This document shows positions 25,303 to 38,390 of a stretch of DNA of 64,000 bases, piece after piece (positions within the stretch are counted from its first letter, which is position 1; each line of letters opens with the position of its first letter). This stretch comes from Calvatia gigantea (taxonomy: Eukaryota > Basidiomycota > Agaricomycetes > Agaricales > Lycoperdaceae). Below the pieces are notes generated by a model. The model saw nothing but the letters and a program-made list of their open reading frames with translations, was not told where the DNA came from and did no database searches. The stretch is taken from positions 2,046,001-2,110,000 of the forward strand of contig JACAAK010000011.1 of the NCBI GenBank assembly GCA_025093985.1. The letters run 5' to 3'. The translations under genes were made by a program, and so were the position numbers.

Positions 25303-26987
25303 ATGGTATACACCGGAAAAGGTGGGTTATTCTCGTCTTCAAGTGGACGTGTCATTGAGCGGCAAACACAGGATCTTCAAATTGCCGAAAAGAAGAAGTT
25401 CAGAGAATATAGAACCATACGTCGACATATTGAGGATTTTTTAACCAAGGTCTTTCTTCCCGTAGGGTATCCCAAGACCGTAACACCAGGTAAGGATGAC
25501 AAATTTTCTCACCCGTACTTCAGTTGAGGAATTTGTAGATTATCTTCAGTGAGATGCCTCATATTCGTTGACCATGGGTTCTTGAGTCCTGATGCACCAT
25601 GGAAGATATCAAATATTAAATGCGGCTCAAGCATTTTGTAATTCATTGGCTAGCTTGTTGGCCTCTCGCGCTGTCCTTGAAGGTGAAGGCCCTTCCAGTT
25701 TCCCGTATGATCATTGCTCATATGTTTCCGAAATCAGGTATTGGCGTAGGTGATCCGTCTGCCACCTCTACTAAAGCTATGCTGCTTTCTATACTCCAAG
25801 ACGCGTTTGGCCGGATCACCAGTGAGTAGCATCCGATGGACATTGGAAAATATGTCGAAACTTACACTACATCTCATAAAAGCCATCGTTGGCGCCTATC
25901 ACTTCGGTACCCACTTAGTTCCAGAAGCCAAAAAATATCGATTTCTGGCTGACGTTTTGAACGATCTCGCCGTTATCATTGATGTATTTACCCCAGCCCT
26001 CAGCCCATTCTTATTCCGCGGTGGACGTGTCCTAGGTCTGTGCGCGAGTGCAGCTTTGAGGGCCTTATGTGGCGTGATTGCAGGAGGTTCCAAAGCTGCA
26101 ATTGCCCTTCATTTTGCAACACCTTCAACTGGTATGGGTGATATAGGCGACTTGAACGCGAAGGACTCGAGCAAGGAGACGGTGCTCGCTCTCATGGGCA
26201 TGCTTGTGAGTGTGCGACTCCATTCTCTCTCGTCAGTCATTGATTCTGCCAACTTCAGCTGGGAAGCCTCATCGTTCCATACATCACCTCCCCTTGGGCA
26301 ACATATTCTCTCTTGCTTGTGCTTACCTTCTCCCACCTTGCTATCAACTACGTCGCAGTCCACGGCCTCGCCATTCGTAACCTGAACAAGCAACGGTCGG
26401 CAATTTTATGGCTTCACTTCATGTCAAACGAAGCTATCCTTTCCCCTCTCCAAATCGCCAAGCATGAGCTCATTCTTGACCGACCTGAAATTATTCGCGA
26501 CCCTGGAACTCATCGTGTCATTGGTGAATGCCATATCGGGTCTGCACCGTTGGATGTGATGCGAGGCTCAGCGCTTTCGAGGAGCTTTCTTGGAATCTTT
26601 ACCGCTGATCGATATCTCGTCTGCTTTGACCCTAAAACCCCTCTGACGGACAAGAATATTCATGATCCTAAATTCCGGCCCATTCTCCATGTCTGTTTCA
26701 GAGAAGATTATACACCCGAAGATCAACTTAAGGGATGGTTCCATGCTGTGGAAATTTGTCGCGTCATAGCCCTGAAGAAGACCCCCGACCTCACGGATCC
26801 CGAAGACAGGGCAAAGGCACTAATTGAATTAACCTACAAAGAGGTGAAAGAGCGGTACAAAACGTTGAGGGGGAAGCTCGCAAGCTCCGGTTGGAACTTA
26901 TCCGAATACTACCTTGTGTCTGCGAACTTTGAACCCAAGGCCTGCCTATATGCTGTGGCAGAAACGTCGGAGAGGAAGATGCGATAG
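25303..26987 (+). CDS. RUS/DUF647 family protein (root UVB sensitive-like)
   Basis: Exons 25303-25489, 25539-25548, 25606-25682, 25738-25821, 25883-26205 and 26259-26987, all GT-AG with consistent phase, 469 residues. Family landmarks: FLPVGYPKTVTPDYL-type N-terminus, AFCNSLASLLASRAVLEGIGVGD, ATSTKAMLLSILQDAFGRI, YHFGTHLVPEAKKYRFLADVLNDLA, GLCASAALRALCGVIAGGSKAA, MGDIGDLNAKDSSKETV, then LAINYVAVHGLAIRNLNKQRSAI. The C-terminal ~200 residues form a soluble domain. Several hydrophobic segments suggest membrane association. In plants RUS proteins act in UV-B and vitamin B6 related processes; the fungal role is unknown. Exon 2 is only 10 nt but encodes the conserved DYLQ. A different frame is open from ATG 25229 into 25303, so the true start may lie upstream with an unseen intron or frameshift. 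Confidence 0.85.
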
Positions 26988-29900
26988 TGATGAGATTATA
27001 TTAATTTGTACATACCCGTGTTTGTTGGACAGCGCGAGTAGGATGCAGTCGACATTTATGCAAATCATGAACATGACATGGCTTTAGACAACATCTTTGC
27101 TTCATCTACGCCGTCTGACACGCTATGAGACCAACGAATCTTACCAAGTGCTTTCACAAAGACCCGTCAAAACCTGGCCTCTCACTCTCAATCTAATTAT
27201 TTGACTGGGCACTTCATCCATATGATCCCTGCAACCACCCACGCACCCTGTCTTTTTCCCCGATTCTGTCAAACGCTTAACCCCTTTCGCCAGGCCTTCA
27301 AGATTAAGCATATTCACCTTCCAGCGCAGTCATAATTGATGGTTTCTTGTATCATTTATCATTTACGAAACAGACTTGGCTCATTCCACTTCGGAGGAAA
27401 AATCTCGCGAAATGAACGGTATTCGAAGGTGCATGTTGGCATCAGATGCAGGAAAAATAGCTTCTCTCTCGGTAGTTGTTTTGGCGTGAATGCGATAACG
27501 GGCACCTCGGTTTTCCAAGGACCTTAGACTGGTGACACAACACCTCCCCCAATCTTATTTTCACGGACGCCGCAGACGGCCCCGAAGTAGTATCCACACA
27601 GGAGCAGTGCTAATGTGTTCCAATCTATTCTAGTCCTTTCGCTCTTATCTCCGTATTCCATCCTTCTCGGCCCATCTCGTTCTCAGGCGCTGATACTCTT
27701 GCGTCCAGCGCCTGCGCTGCGACTGAGTATGAAGTCATCCTCCGAGGGTCCAATGCCACCTCCACGCTTAAAACACCCTGCAAATGCATCAAAGGTCCCT
27801 TTGCCTAACCGTTGAGCACCCTCGTCATCGTGCAGCCCTCCCTTTGTCCAAGCCGCCGCATAGGACCCGCCTTTCCTATTATAGAGTCATTTTATCCTGA
27901 CAACATGTTTGTACTTTCCCCATACATACAGTACCTGGTCCCCCGGACACTCCAGAAGCAACGGCAAAAAAAACAGGTCCAGATCTGTTCATCAGTAGGC
28001 TACTTTCTAGGACTGCGCAACGAACAATCGCTGGACGTCTTTGTATTCTGCACTGCTTCCCAACATTGGCTTCTCCGGGCCGTTTTATTGTTCATCACAA
28101 TCAGAATGCGCCGTTCGGCAGCTTGTGAAGTGGCGTTAACACCCGCCAACGTTAACGTCGAAACGGTCCTCATTCGGTTACTGAGGAAACCATATTATTT
28201 CTTTGTGTTCAGGGACAAAAATGACTTGTCCAGGGTTGTCATAAAATGTTTGTAATACCACGTTTCTGACTGGCTCCCCTGACTCCTGGGAATCCTGCCT
28301 GAGTTTGGAAACAAAGCTGAACTATATTTCGAAGAGCCCTCCAAAAAGTAAATCTGATAGAGGGGGGCCACAGAGAAATTTTGAGCGCCATGCGAGGCAG
28401 GCGGAACGTGTATTTCACCGCCCCTGCTTCCATTGGAGTCCGTGTTTGATTCATGTATCCCATGCTTCTAATCACTCCAAAAGTGAGGAGAAGCCCCCGG
28501 TCCTGGCTGAATCAGCAAGGAACACGGAGCACATTTCGAAGGCTGTCCAAGTGCTTCTGATTTTCGTTGTATTCGATCGGTGAAATTCATGCATTCCTTG
28601 GGTCTCCAACAGTTCCGGAAGGGGAAAATGTGAAAAAGTGCGGCATGGATCCATCTGCTACCTCACTTACTGGTTTGCATTAACAAACCAGGGTACTGTT
28701 CTGGAGTTACGGTCCTTTCCTCGCGGGCCGGAGAGAGGACATTGAATAGGGCAACGAATGTGTGTCCTGTCTAACAAGCGTTCGAAGTCACCCTCATTCA
28801 TCCCCTGGCCACATGTATCCCCAAAAGCCTCCGGGATGGGACAAGGTTTTAGAGGTGCGGGGACCGTCTGACTCGGCAATAGCGAGCAGTTAATAGCTGA
28901 GTTCCAGTCGTTTCCCCTACAACCCATGCGGTTAAGCACTGTCCAAGACCGAGAAGAGTACATCGTTCCACATCCGTCGTGGTCCTGGGTCAGTATTACA
29001 CCAAAGAAGGATATGTTCTAAGAATAGATGGGCCCAAACAACGGGGAATTTCGTTAGCCTTAACGAGGGAAAGGCTGTAAGTACGGCCATTGAGTTCTGT
29101 AAATTTACTCAAAGCGCGCCCGAGCTGGGACCCGTAATTGTCGGGCAGTATTATAATTCCTTAAGACCGCTGCTCACACTGGTCCTATGAGCGAGCTCCA
29201 CCTCCATGTGGGGTTTGTTTTAGGAATGTTTATGCTTCTTTCTCTAATCCTTCTTTTTTACATGACGTATTCAGCAGCGAGCAGTCGGACGGCTTGAAGC
29301 GAATGCCTGAGTCGAGTTACTCTTCAAGGACGTCCCATTTATAGGGGGACCAATCGCGAACCACGATCTACGACGGTTCAAACTTAAGATCAACGTCAAG
29401 AACTCGCTGTCCAATCGCGGGACTCGGGACAATATTGCTTTCCCTCAGAAGTCAGTACATCTTGATAGATCGTTCAAGTTCTGAAAGTGACAATGCCCCA
29501 ATTTTGTTATCTCCAGAGATATACTCTCACCATCAACATCATCAGAATACCACAATTGTTGTATTTCTCTCTAGATGGAGGACTCAAACTAAATTCTTCC
29601 CTCGCCTGTCTTGCTTCCTCTCCTGAAATAGGTCCCGACACCGGACGCCTTTTACGTGAGCGCTTGTGATTCCAATCCCCACATCTTCGTGAAAGGGTAG
29701 TGCACCGCGAAGACGTCTATTCCTGGTGTCGAGTGCCTCGTGGATCGGAGCATACATGAAGGAACGTCGGAACCTAGCTACCGGTATGACTGAGAAACAA
29801 CTAGCAAGGAATCTGGGAATCGATTCCTAGTCACGGTTCTTGACCAATCTCCTTTGACACGGGATCTTTAACTTCTCTCTATTGCGGCGTACTAATGACC

Positions 29901-32900
29901 GCGCGCGCATTTTGAAGTGATGACGATGGTTTGCGGCATGAGTGGAATCCATATGCTGTCGGCTGGTCAACTCTGAGCATGATGTAGTTTGAAGTTTCCT
30001 GAACAGATCAACGTTATCTAAATGACACTTCCACCGTACACACAGATTCCTCTGACGTAATTCTGCATGCCGCGAAAGGTATACTGGGACAGGGTTGTCT
30101 GGCTGTACTCAACTCCTTTTGGGGATGTGACGCTGTCAAAAGACCTCGAACGTTCATTTCGCTTTGCTTCTAACACCCCGCCACCTAGCTGGGTAATTTA
30201 CCACGGTATTTCGGACTTTGCAGCTAGGACTCGAGCTACCGGTTACGGGCAAGCCGTCATCAACCTACTTTTCCCTTTCTGCGAAGATTCCCGTCGAACA
30301 TAAAAAAGAGGATCTCCTAAGATTGTCCTTCCCACACGGACCTTCAACCTGAGATGTCTTGGCGGTTGGAAAGTTTGACCCTGTAGCCTGGAGTCTTTGC
30401 CTGTACGAATCTAGCATATCCTCCATCAAGCCCCCAATGACAGTTAGCTCGAGTTTTAAAGCCTCCATATTTCACTACTACGCTAGTAAAATTCTGATCT
30501 ACAGAAGTAGTGGAATAACCTCTGCCTCTAAGGCATCGCCAAAGGAGTGTTCCCGCAAAAACTCACCATCGCGGTGCCCTTTTATGTACATAGCAAATAA
30601 CTCACTGGGAGAACCAAAACACAGTCAATTTAGTCCTAAATATATATCCCATTGAGGTTAACCCAGAAATCAAAGGAAAAGTATTGTGGTACTAATGAGG
30701 GAATTGCGCAGTTAAAAAACCAAACTTCGAGAGTCCCCTTCACTGCCATTCCGAGGGAACTTGAATTCTTGGGTGGAGTCGGCAAGATGCCAGCGTGCCT
30801 GCCTAACACCTCAAGGCATCAAAAACCCACTCCACCTCCCTAGCCCCCCGAGAGCACTGGGCCTAAACGAGAAAAAGAAGAAGAAGAATATACAACAACC
30901 AACCCAATCACTAAGTAAGGGAAGATCTCGAAGCCGCAAAGGTTACCAGAAACGAAGGAGAGGGGGGGGGGGAGGGGACAAAGCAGCCCACATCACCAAT
31001 ATTTCACACTCTTCCTGGTTTGGCTCAATCCACTTTCATTTAAGTAATTATCTACCCTTCCTCAAAGCTACAGTACGTACTTACGTATATTACTTCTAGT
31101 TCGAGATCGGCTTAGCATCCGCAGAAGGGGGGGGGGGGCGGAAAGGGGAGCTTCAGGAACTTCGCTTCCCTCCCCAAAACTTCTATCGGCACCCCGGCGA
31201 GAGGGAGCTCCTGGGGATGGGGTCAATAAAATGTTTCTCCACGATGTACGGCCCTGGGGCCCTTGCAAGGTTGAAGAAGGTGGACGTCAAACCAGGGGCT
31301 GATGGGCAGTATAGACTACTGCGAGAATACAGTACTGTTTACGGAAGCCCATACGGACCAGGTCAAACTTTGCATGTAGCGAGCTGTATATGGCTTGTGG
31401 CCGGGGGCCTGGAACCCTGTTACTCCCCAGCAGTGACTGAAGAGCCTCTTTTGCTTTAGTTTCCCTGCCTGATTTTTAGCTTGCGGTGCATTTCCAGCTT
31501 ATTCAGCCCGAGACGGCAACCACGCCCCGGTGGTCGCAGTGCCCAACCAATAATAATTATCTGAAGCTCACAGCCCAATAGCTCAAGACTCAACGTCAAC
31601 ATCCTGTGGTAAGCTTCGACCACCGGTGTTCCGGAGTGATGTCGATGATTGTGAAGAGATCTTGGAGCTCCTCCATAACTTTTCGCGGAATGGTTGTAAA
31701 GAAGGCAGCAGATCATTTCACGGAATGCTCCTTCTCAAGTAGGGCTAGCGACGGTGTGTGCTTGAGAATAATGGGCAAGGAAGGTAAGGGGGACAGTAAG
31801 ATAGGGATTTCGGCTTGATCTGGCATATCCTGCGGGCTTTCTAGTCGGATTTTGCAAGACGAAACTGAGCATAGAGAAAGTTAGCTGGAAGGCTTTTTTT
31901 TGAAGGAGGGTGGGTGTTCCGGTATGTAAGCATCAGCCTCGGAGAGCGTTGGGGAGACCTGGGCAGGCCTGTGGCTGGATGAACCACTTGCCGGTGTGCG
32001 CCGGGATTACGACGCCGTCTCCTCGAGGAATACTGTGAAACTAACAATGGAATGGACGTGTGATGTTTGTGTGACAAGGGGTGAAACTAAAAATTACGGG
32101 AGTAGGACCAGATCAGTGATTTCGTCATGAAAGTTTGACCTGGTCTGTATGGGCTTCCATAACTGTTGTCACTAGTGTGCTTGTGTTATCAGGGTTGGGT
32201 TCTATTGTGTTTGAGACTTAAAATGAATGGTTGAAGTTAATGAGACCCTTCCTGACGTCGTATTCTGACGTCGTTTGTCAAGGCCACGATGCACGGCAGG
32301 CACCCAAAATAACGGAAACGAAATAAGGTCACACTCTAAATTATCCCGACTTGTACCATGATCGTCACTAAACAGCTCATATGGATAATGTGTACTTAAA
32401 GTGACCTTACCCAAAATCGAACAAATATAAATCGGGTTTGAAGTACTTCTTTAATGACACGGGGGACAAGAAAGACGGGGAAAAAAAGTGGGCTACATAG
32501 ATATATGTACAACAACGGCGAGGCGATGGGAGAGTGGATGAACACATAGACAGAGATAGGATGATTTTTTAATATATCATCAAATCAAGTCAATCAGCCG
32601 GTCAATCGAGTCAATCAAGGATCATGGGGAAGGAAGCAAGAAACATCAAGAAAAGAAGAAGAGACTACAGTCGCATATGTCTTGTAGTATATACAAGATC
32701 GGTTGGTAGGGGAGGGGGAACAAAAAAAAAAAAAAAGTGATTCATACTGATATGGATAGATAGATAATGAATTGATATGTCGGTATCTCGTTTTTTGGGA
32801 ATACCATTTCAAATGTGTAGATGAAAGAGAAAGAGGTAGGAAACGCAAGAAGTGAGAGGAAATGTATATGATACAACTCGAAATCTAACAAAAGTAGATT

Positions 32901-33976
32901 CCGATTTTTGGGTTTTTAGGAAAACGGAAATAAGTTTTCTGTGAATCCCACATATTGAATAAGACGTGGGGTCGTTGGCGGGAGACGGGACATCAAGAGC
33001 GGGTAGGCGGAGCGGGAACAAAGACAAGATCGAAGGGTATAATACAAGAACGTCAAGGGGGATAGGAAGGCGGAGAGGAGGAAAGAATCAATGGATGAGG
33101 TATGGAGTCGGTAACAGACCAGCGCGGCGTAACCAAGAACAAATCGCGGGTGGGAGGACCGAAGATCAAGATCCAAGAATCATGATAACGGAGGACGGGA
33201 TACGTGGAATGGCCAAAAAAAATGAAGGATGTGAGATGGCGCTGGGCAGGGGGTATGGGGAAAAAGAGGACCGGGAGTTATGTGGGATACGTCGATAACG
33301 AATGAAGAACCAGAACAACGGGGGAAGGGGGGAAAGAACCCTGCAACTTCCGGACTGGACGGGATGATGACGGTAAAAGAGATACGCAAAGTTAACGGCA
33401 ACGGCAACGACGACTCCGACCCACTTGAGAATTCCCTTTCCCCTCTACGCGTTACGTACATACGTGCTCCACTCCAACTTCACTGACTTCGGCTTCGGGG
33501 GTCTAGGCCCGTACGAGTGCGATAACGAATTTCGAATTCAGAACATCCGGTCAACAAAAATACAGCCGTAAATGTCGTGTTGGAGGGGAGGCCAATCAGC
33601 AGACGAAGAAGGGTGCGGGTGTAATCGACGAATTTTAAGTATTGATTGGCGTTGTTAGTCGTGAGCGGCATCGTCGTCGTCGTTGAGAGGGGCGCAGTTG
33701 TTGTTCAGGCAGGCTGGGTAGGAAAAGGGTAATGCGCGTCGGGGTACCGTCCCCGATAAATCAGATACAAGTCGGCCGAAAATCGAGATAAGAGATGTCC
33801 CCTCCTCCAGACAGGCAGGCGAGCGAGGCTCTGTGGGCATCCATCCTCCATCCTCCATCCTCCATCCTCAAGTCGCGGAAGAAACAAAGGGGTCACAGAA
33901 AGAAAAAAGGATCCAAGGAACTCAACTCCCCACCCACCACCGCCATTACCATCACCACCCACTACCACTCCCCCCC
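26988..33976. other. Gene-poor stretch (~7 kb)
   Basis: All six frames hold only short open stretches (the longest about 147 codons near 27812, without an ATG at its start). No exon chain, transposon domain, LTR pair or structured RNA gene was recognised. Low-complexity patches occur: G runs at about 30961 and 31127, an A run near 32724, and Pro/His-like CAC/CCT repeats from 33840 leading into the bHLH gene's end. The part from 32460 may include the bHLH 3' untranslated region. Confidence 0.5.
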
Positions 33977-36449
33977 TTATGTCTCCATCGCCACCATACC
34001 TACACTCAAATTCATAATCCCCTCTCCAATACTCCCGCCACCCACACCCCTCCGTCCACTCACAACATCCCTCGTCCTTCCCCTCTCCTCATACAACCCA
34101 CCACCCATCTCCCCACCACCGCCTTCAATACTCCCACCGCTCGCAGCAGGACTTAAACTCCCCTCCGAATCAATGCGTTGTTGCTGCTGTTGCTGCTGTT
34201 GCAGATGTTGTTGCATCGTCGACATCTCATCTTCTAACATCTCATCATCCTCTTCACTAGTCGTAGGCAACGTAAACGCGAAACTGGACGAAGGACCATG
34301 ATGATGCCCTGCCGAAGAAGGGGAAGTCTCAGGAGCGAGGATCATCTCCCCATCTTGCGCATCACCACCGTTCGATATTGCGGCGGCGACGGCGGTAGTA
34401 GTAGTAGCGTGGGAGGCTTCTGGTGAGGAAGAGGAATGGAGGGTCCCATCTGAGGAAGTATGATGATTTCCACCACCACCACCTCCTACTCCTCCTCCTC
34501 CTAAAACGCTTCCGGAACGGTAATTCCTGAGTTCGAGTTCGAGTTCGCGGTTTCGTGCGCCTTGTGCTGTTACGAGTTGTTGTAGATACCTGGGTGAAAA
34601 AAAAAAAAAAGGTTGGTTTTAATTAAGTAAACGCCGGAAAGGGAAAGGGATAGCGGAGCAAAGGAGCGAAATTGTACGCACCGGATGTATTCGACACTTT
34701 TTCTGAGGATCATGCCCTTGTTGGCTTTTACGACTCCGTTTTCAGCGGCTGCTGCTGCTGCTGCTGCTGCTGCTTGAGCTGCTGTTGGTGATGATCCGTC
34801 TTCTTCCTTTTTGAGAACTACGTCGACGGGTGAAATCGGCGAGAGGAGTTGATCGTCCAAGGAAGGCGTAGTCGCCGACGCACCGGCTGCGACAACCAAC
34901 CAAAAGTCAACAAAAACAGTTTCCGAGAGATAAGCTAACGCGCGCATATATACTCACCAACATCAAGCATACACTCCGGAATCAACGTAGCAAGCTCGCT
35001 AATCTTCTCATTAATATTATCCCTCCTTCTCCTCTCAACCGCATTATGCGATTCCCTTCTCCTCCTCCTCTTCTCATTCGCGATAGCTGCTTGTTTCTCA
35101 GCTGCAGTTTGTGCTTGAGATATGGGGTTGGTTCCACCACCCTGAGGGGTATTTATAACCGCATGTGAATGCGGGGGGGACATCCCGAGTCCGAGGCCGT
35201 TTATCCCGTTGACGATGGTACCGTTTGAGCCGATACTGGAGGATAAACTGAGATGACCGTGTGGTGGGTCTTTAGGCACGCTCCCTGCACCGCCTAGCTG
35301 CGGAATACCGTGCCCACCGTGCGATAATGAATGCGATAATGGTGGGAGGTGCATATCAGTAGGTGAGTTGAGGGAAAAGGGGGTGTAGCCCTGGTGCGAA
35401 TGCGAGTGCGAGTGTGCAGCATGCGAATGTAAGGAATGAGCATGGGAGTGTAAGGAATCGGGAGTGGGTAAGGAGAAATCTGAAGCGGAGGAGTGGGAGT
35501 TCATGAACCACCCTTGTTGGTTTCCGTTAAGTGGACTGCCCATGTTGTTGTGGTTGTTATTATTGGAGTTAGAGTTGATTCCTCCGCCTCCTCCTCCGAG
35601 ACTGACTGCCATTCGGTGATGGGAGTGTGTTCCGGGTATGACGATGGCCTGCGGACGGGCGGCACCAGCACTACCACCACCACCACCACCACCACCACCA
35701 TGCGGTGGAGGCGATGTACTGCTTACGCTATTATTCCTCCTCGTTCGTGTAGTGCGTGCGGGGCCCGGTCCACCACTCGTTCCGGTACTGGAAGGTGGAC
35801 GTGACCTAGACCTGGATCTGCTGGTAGCATGATGAGGATGGTGATGGATCGGGGACGGGGTGTGCCTGTTAAAATGGTTTGAAGGGAAACTAGAGGGCGG
35901 ATGACCACCCTGTTGGGAATGCGGAGGAGGATCAGGATGAGGTTCGTAACGCATAGACGAGTTGAGTGCAGGTAAAGTCGAATTGAACCCGGGTGGAGGA
36001 TCGTGGTGGGGGAATGCGGATGCGGTGGATGAAGCTGAGGAAGCCAATGGCGGTTGGTTTTGGTTTTGCTGGTGGTGGTGGGGGTGTTGGTGCGTTGAAG
36101 TTGGGGCGGAGATGTCGAAGATGTTGTGTGGGCGGTGGTAGCCTGAATCATCGTAAGCTCCTGTTGGACCGCCGCGGGATCCTGGGTGTTGGGGTGCAGA
36201 GTTGGGTCTATCGATGAGAGAAGCGAGCTCGTCGCCGAAATCGAGGGCAGCGGCAGCGGCAGAGTCGGCAGCAGGGAACTTACGGAATGGGTCGGTGATG
36301 TAGGAATGGTGGTGGTTCATGCCGACGGCAAAGAGGTCGTGAGGTTGAGTTTGGGGTGGGGGAGTGTTCTGGTCTGGACCTGGTGAGGGTAGTTGGAAGC
36401 CCTTTTGCCTCACCTGGGGTTCGTACTGAGACGGTGAAAAGAAGGACAT
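33977..36449 (-). CDS. bHLH transcription factor with an extended loop
   Basis: Exons 36449-34958, 34886-34682 and 34589-33977, 769 residues, phases consistent. The start is the first ATG (MSFFSPSQYEPQ). Residues 1-460 are low complexity: His-rich, Ser/Pro-rich, Gly-rich and Asn tracts. The basic region plus helix 1 reads RRRRRESHNAVERRRRDNIN and then EKISELATLIPEC; the His, Glu and Arg positions predict binding to E-box CANNTG, probably CACGTG. Helix 2 is NKGMILRKSVEYIRYLQQL. Between the helices lie about 55 residues with an acidic patch and a run of ten alanines; intron 1 falls in this loop. The C-terminal ~200 residues are acidic with Gln and Gly runs. It is a nuclear regulator; targets unknown. 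The CT-repeat just upstream of the ATG (36526 on) may be part of the promoter. Confidence 0.88.
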
Positions 36450-38029
36450 GGGTTGTTGTTGGTGGATGGGTGGTGGTGAAGTCGGTGGATGTGTGCGTTT
36501 ATGCGATCGCTCGCCCACTTTCACTCTCTCTCTCTCTCAACCTCTCATATCCTTATTATCACAACCAAGCTGTCCCACGCCCGGCTCCTATATCCCTGCT
36601 CTCTGGGGTCCTACCTCAAGATCCTATCCAGATCTATTCACAAATATTCACAAATAGCCTTCTATCTCCGCATCTCAACTTTTACCCCGCATTCCCCAAT
36701 TCATCTTTCACATGCTGGTCCAGCCTGGCACCTTCTCTTGACCAAACCCCCCCCCCCCTCCCTCCTTCTCATTTCTCCAGAGTTCTCTCATCGCTCGCCT
36801 AACGCTGTCTCCTTCACCCCCGCACTCCCCGCGATATTTATCCTACTATGGTACCGAATAACAAACGAAGGGATGGGGGTGGAACGTGAAACAATTGATT
36901 ATACCGGATATCAAAAAAAACTCATCAACATCCCTGACCACTCCCTCAACACAACCCAACACACACAGATTTCGTTTTTCACGCGAAAAAAAAATAAATT
37001 GGTACACAAAATCCAATATATTACCCGGTAAATCAAATTTACCCATTATCCCGAACAATTCATCCGTTAACAGTTACCCCCTTTGGTTCTTCCCCACACT
37101 CAAAAAGACTTTGCCGTTTGCCGAAACATCCCCCGGCATCCCCAGCACAGCCTTCCCTTCCAGAGAGAGGACAGTCGTAGTAACCAACACCAAGATGCCA
37201 TGTCGCATCAACCACTCAAGTCCCCCCTGCACCAAATCTTTTTTTTTTTAAAAAAAACAAAAACAAAAACCTTTGGAGCCTTGACTCGTCTAGGAAACCG
37301 GTCCCTGCCAACGGCAGGCTGCCGCCATCATCGATCCCTAACTCTAGGGCCATCATCAAACTACTCGTAACGTACTTTGACACGAGCCCATGTCTCCAAA
37401 GGCGGCGAAGGTCAAGAAACCCGATGATGTACTACATATTACTGTAGCGTAATCTCGCATTCGTGATTAGATTAATGGTATACGTCTTTTCAGAAATTTT
37501 ACCGATACCTAACCGATAATACGTACGTTAAAATAAAACGTATAAATGAAAGGAACTTCTGGAAATTTCCTCGTATCTACCGTGTACAATGTTACCATCA
37601 TCATTGGGCTGGAAGGAAGAATTGACACAAGCCCAGAGTCAAGACTCCCTGGTTCCTGATCGTCTTCAAATATCAACAAACAACGTGAGAGAGAGACAGC
37701 TTTCTATCCAGAGGATTCGGCAATCATAACAAGCCCACATCGCACAACCGAAAAGTTCACCTCGTTCTCAGGCATGGATTGAGACCCTTGGACTTGACTA
37801 AGACGAGTAAGAATACTCCTATCGACCAAGTAAATTCAGTCGTTGAGTGTCGTGAGTACATAGTAAGCCACTAACGCTGTGCAGCCGAATAAAATGCCAA
37901 AAAACTTCCGAAATTGAATTTTTTAAAATGAGTTTTGGGGTGGTATGATATGTAAACCACTTTCGGTAGCAACGAAGTCGGGTGCGGCGCCACCGTAATA
38001 CATTTCACTGTGAGCCGGAGGCGAACCTG

Positions 38030-38125
38030 CACACACAACACGTTTATTAAATTAGATTAAATTAAAAAGAGCTGTCTCGTCTGCCCTGTTCGTGGGCACA
38101 CACACGCTAGGAACTAAGCTATGAT
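38030..38125 (+). repeat. ~90-bp direct repeat, unit 1
   Basis: Shares acacaacacgtttatta, then ctgtctcgtctgccctgttc and aggaactaagctatga with the unit at 38302-38390. No terminal inverted repeats and no coding potential. Confidence 0.8.
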
Positions 38126-38301
38126 ACTTGCTGTCAATTGGCGTCCTTAAGCTTCGCCCGCTAGTAACACGAAAAAAAAAAAAAAAACACCTCTACGAGA
38201 GGGAAGCTAAGAATGAAACCTCCAAACGGTCACTTTCCTAGAAACCGAAAACGCGAGTACGATGCCGTCTTAATGCACAGCACACCGAGCCGAAATTGAA
38301 A

Positions 38302-38390
38302 TCGCTCACACAACGTATTTATTAAAAAGAAAAACAAGAACTGTCTCGTCTGCCCTGTTCGTGGGCGCATACCAGGAACTAAGCTATGAC
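38302..38390 (+). repeat. ~90-bp direct repeat, unit 2
   Basis: Second copy of the unit at 38030-38125, about 180 bp downstream, diverged by small indels. It could be two small non-autonomous insertions of one family or a local duplication. Confidence 0.8.

Noticed and set aside
27812..28255. 147-codon ORF in the gene desert
   Set aside because: It begins with a TTG, has no recognisable domain, promoter or intron partner.
33795..34301. Plus-strand ORF opposite the bHLH 3' exon, with a Cys run
   Set aside because: It is the complement of CAG/CAA repeats coding Gln in the bHLH protein.
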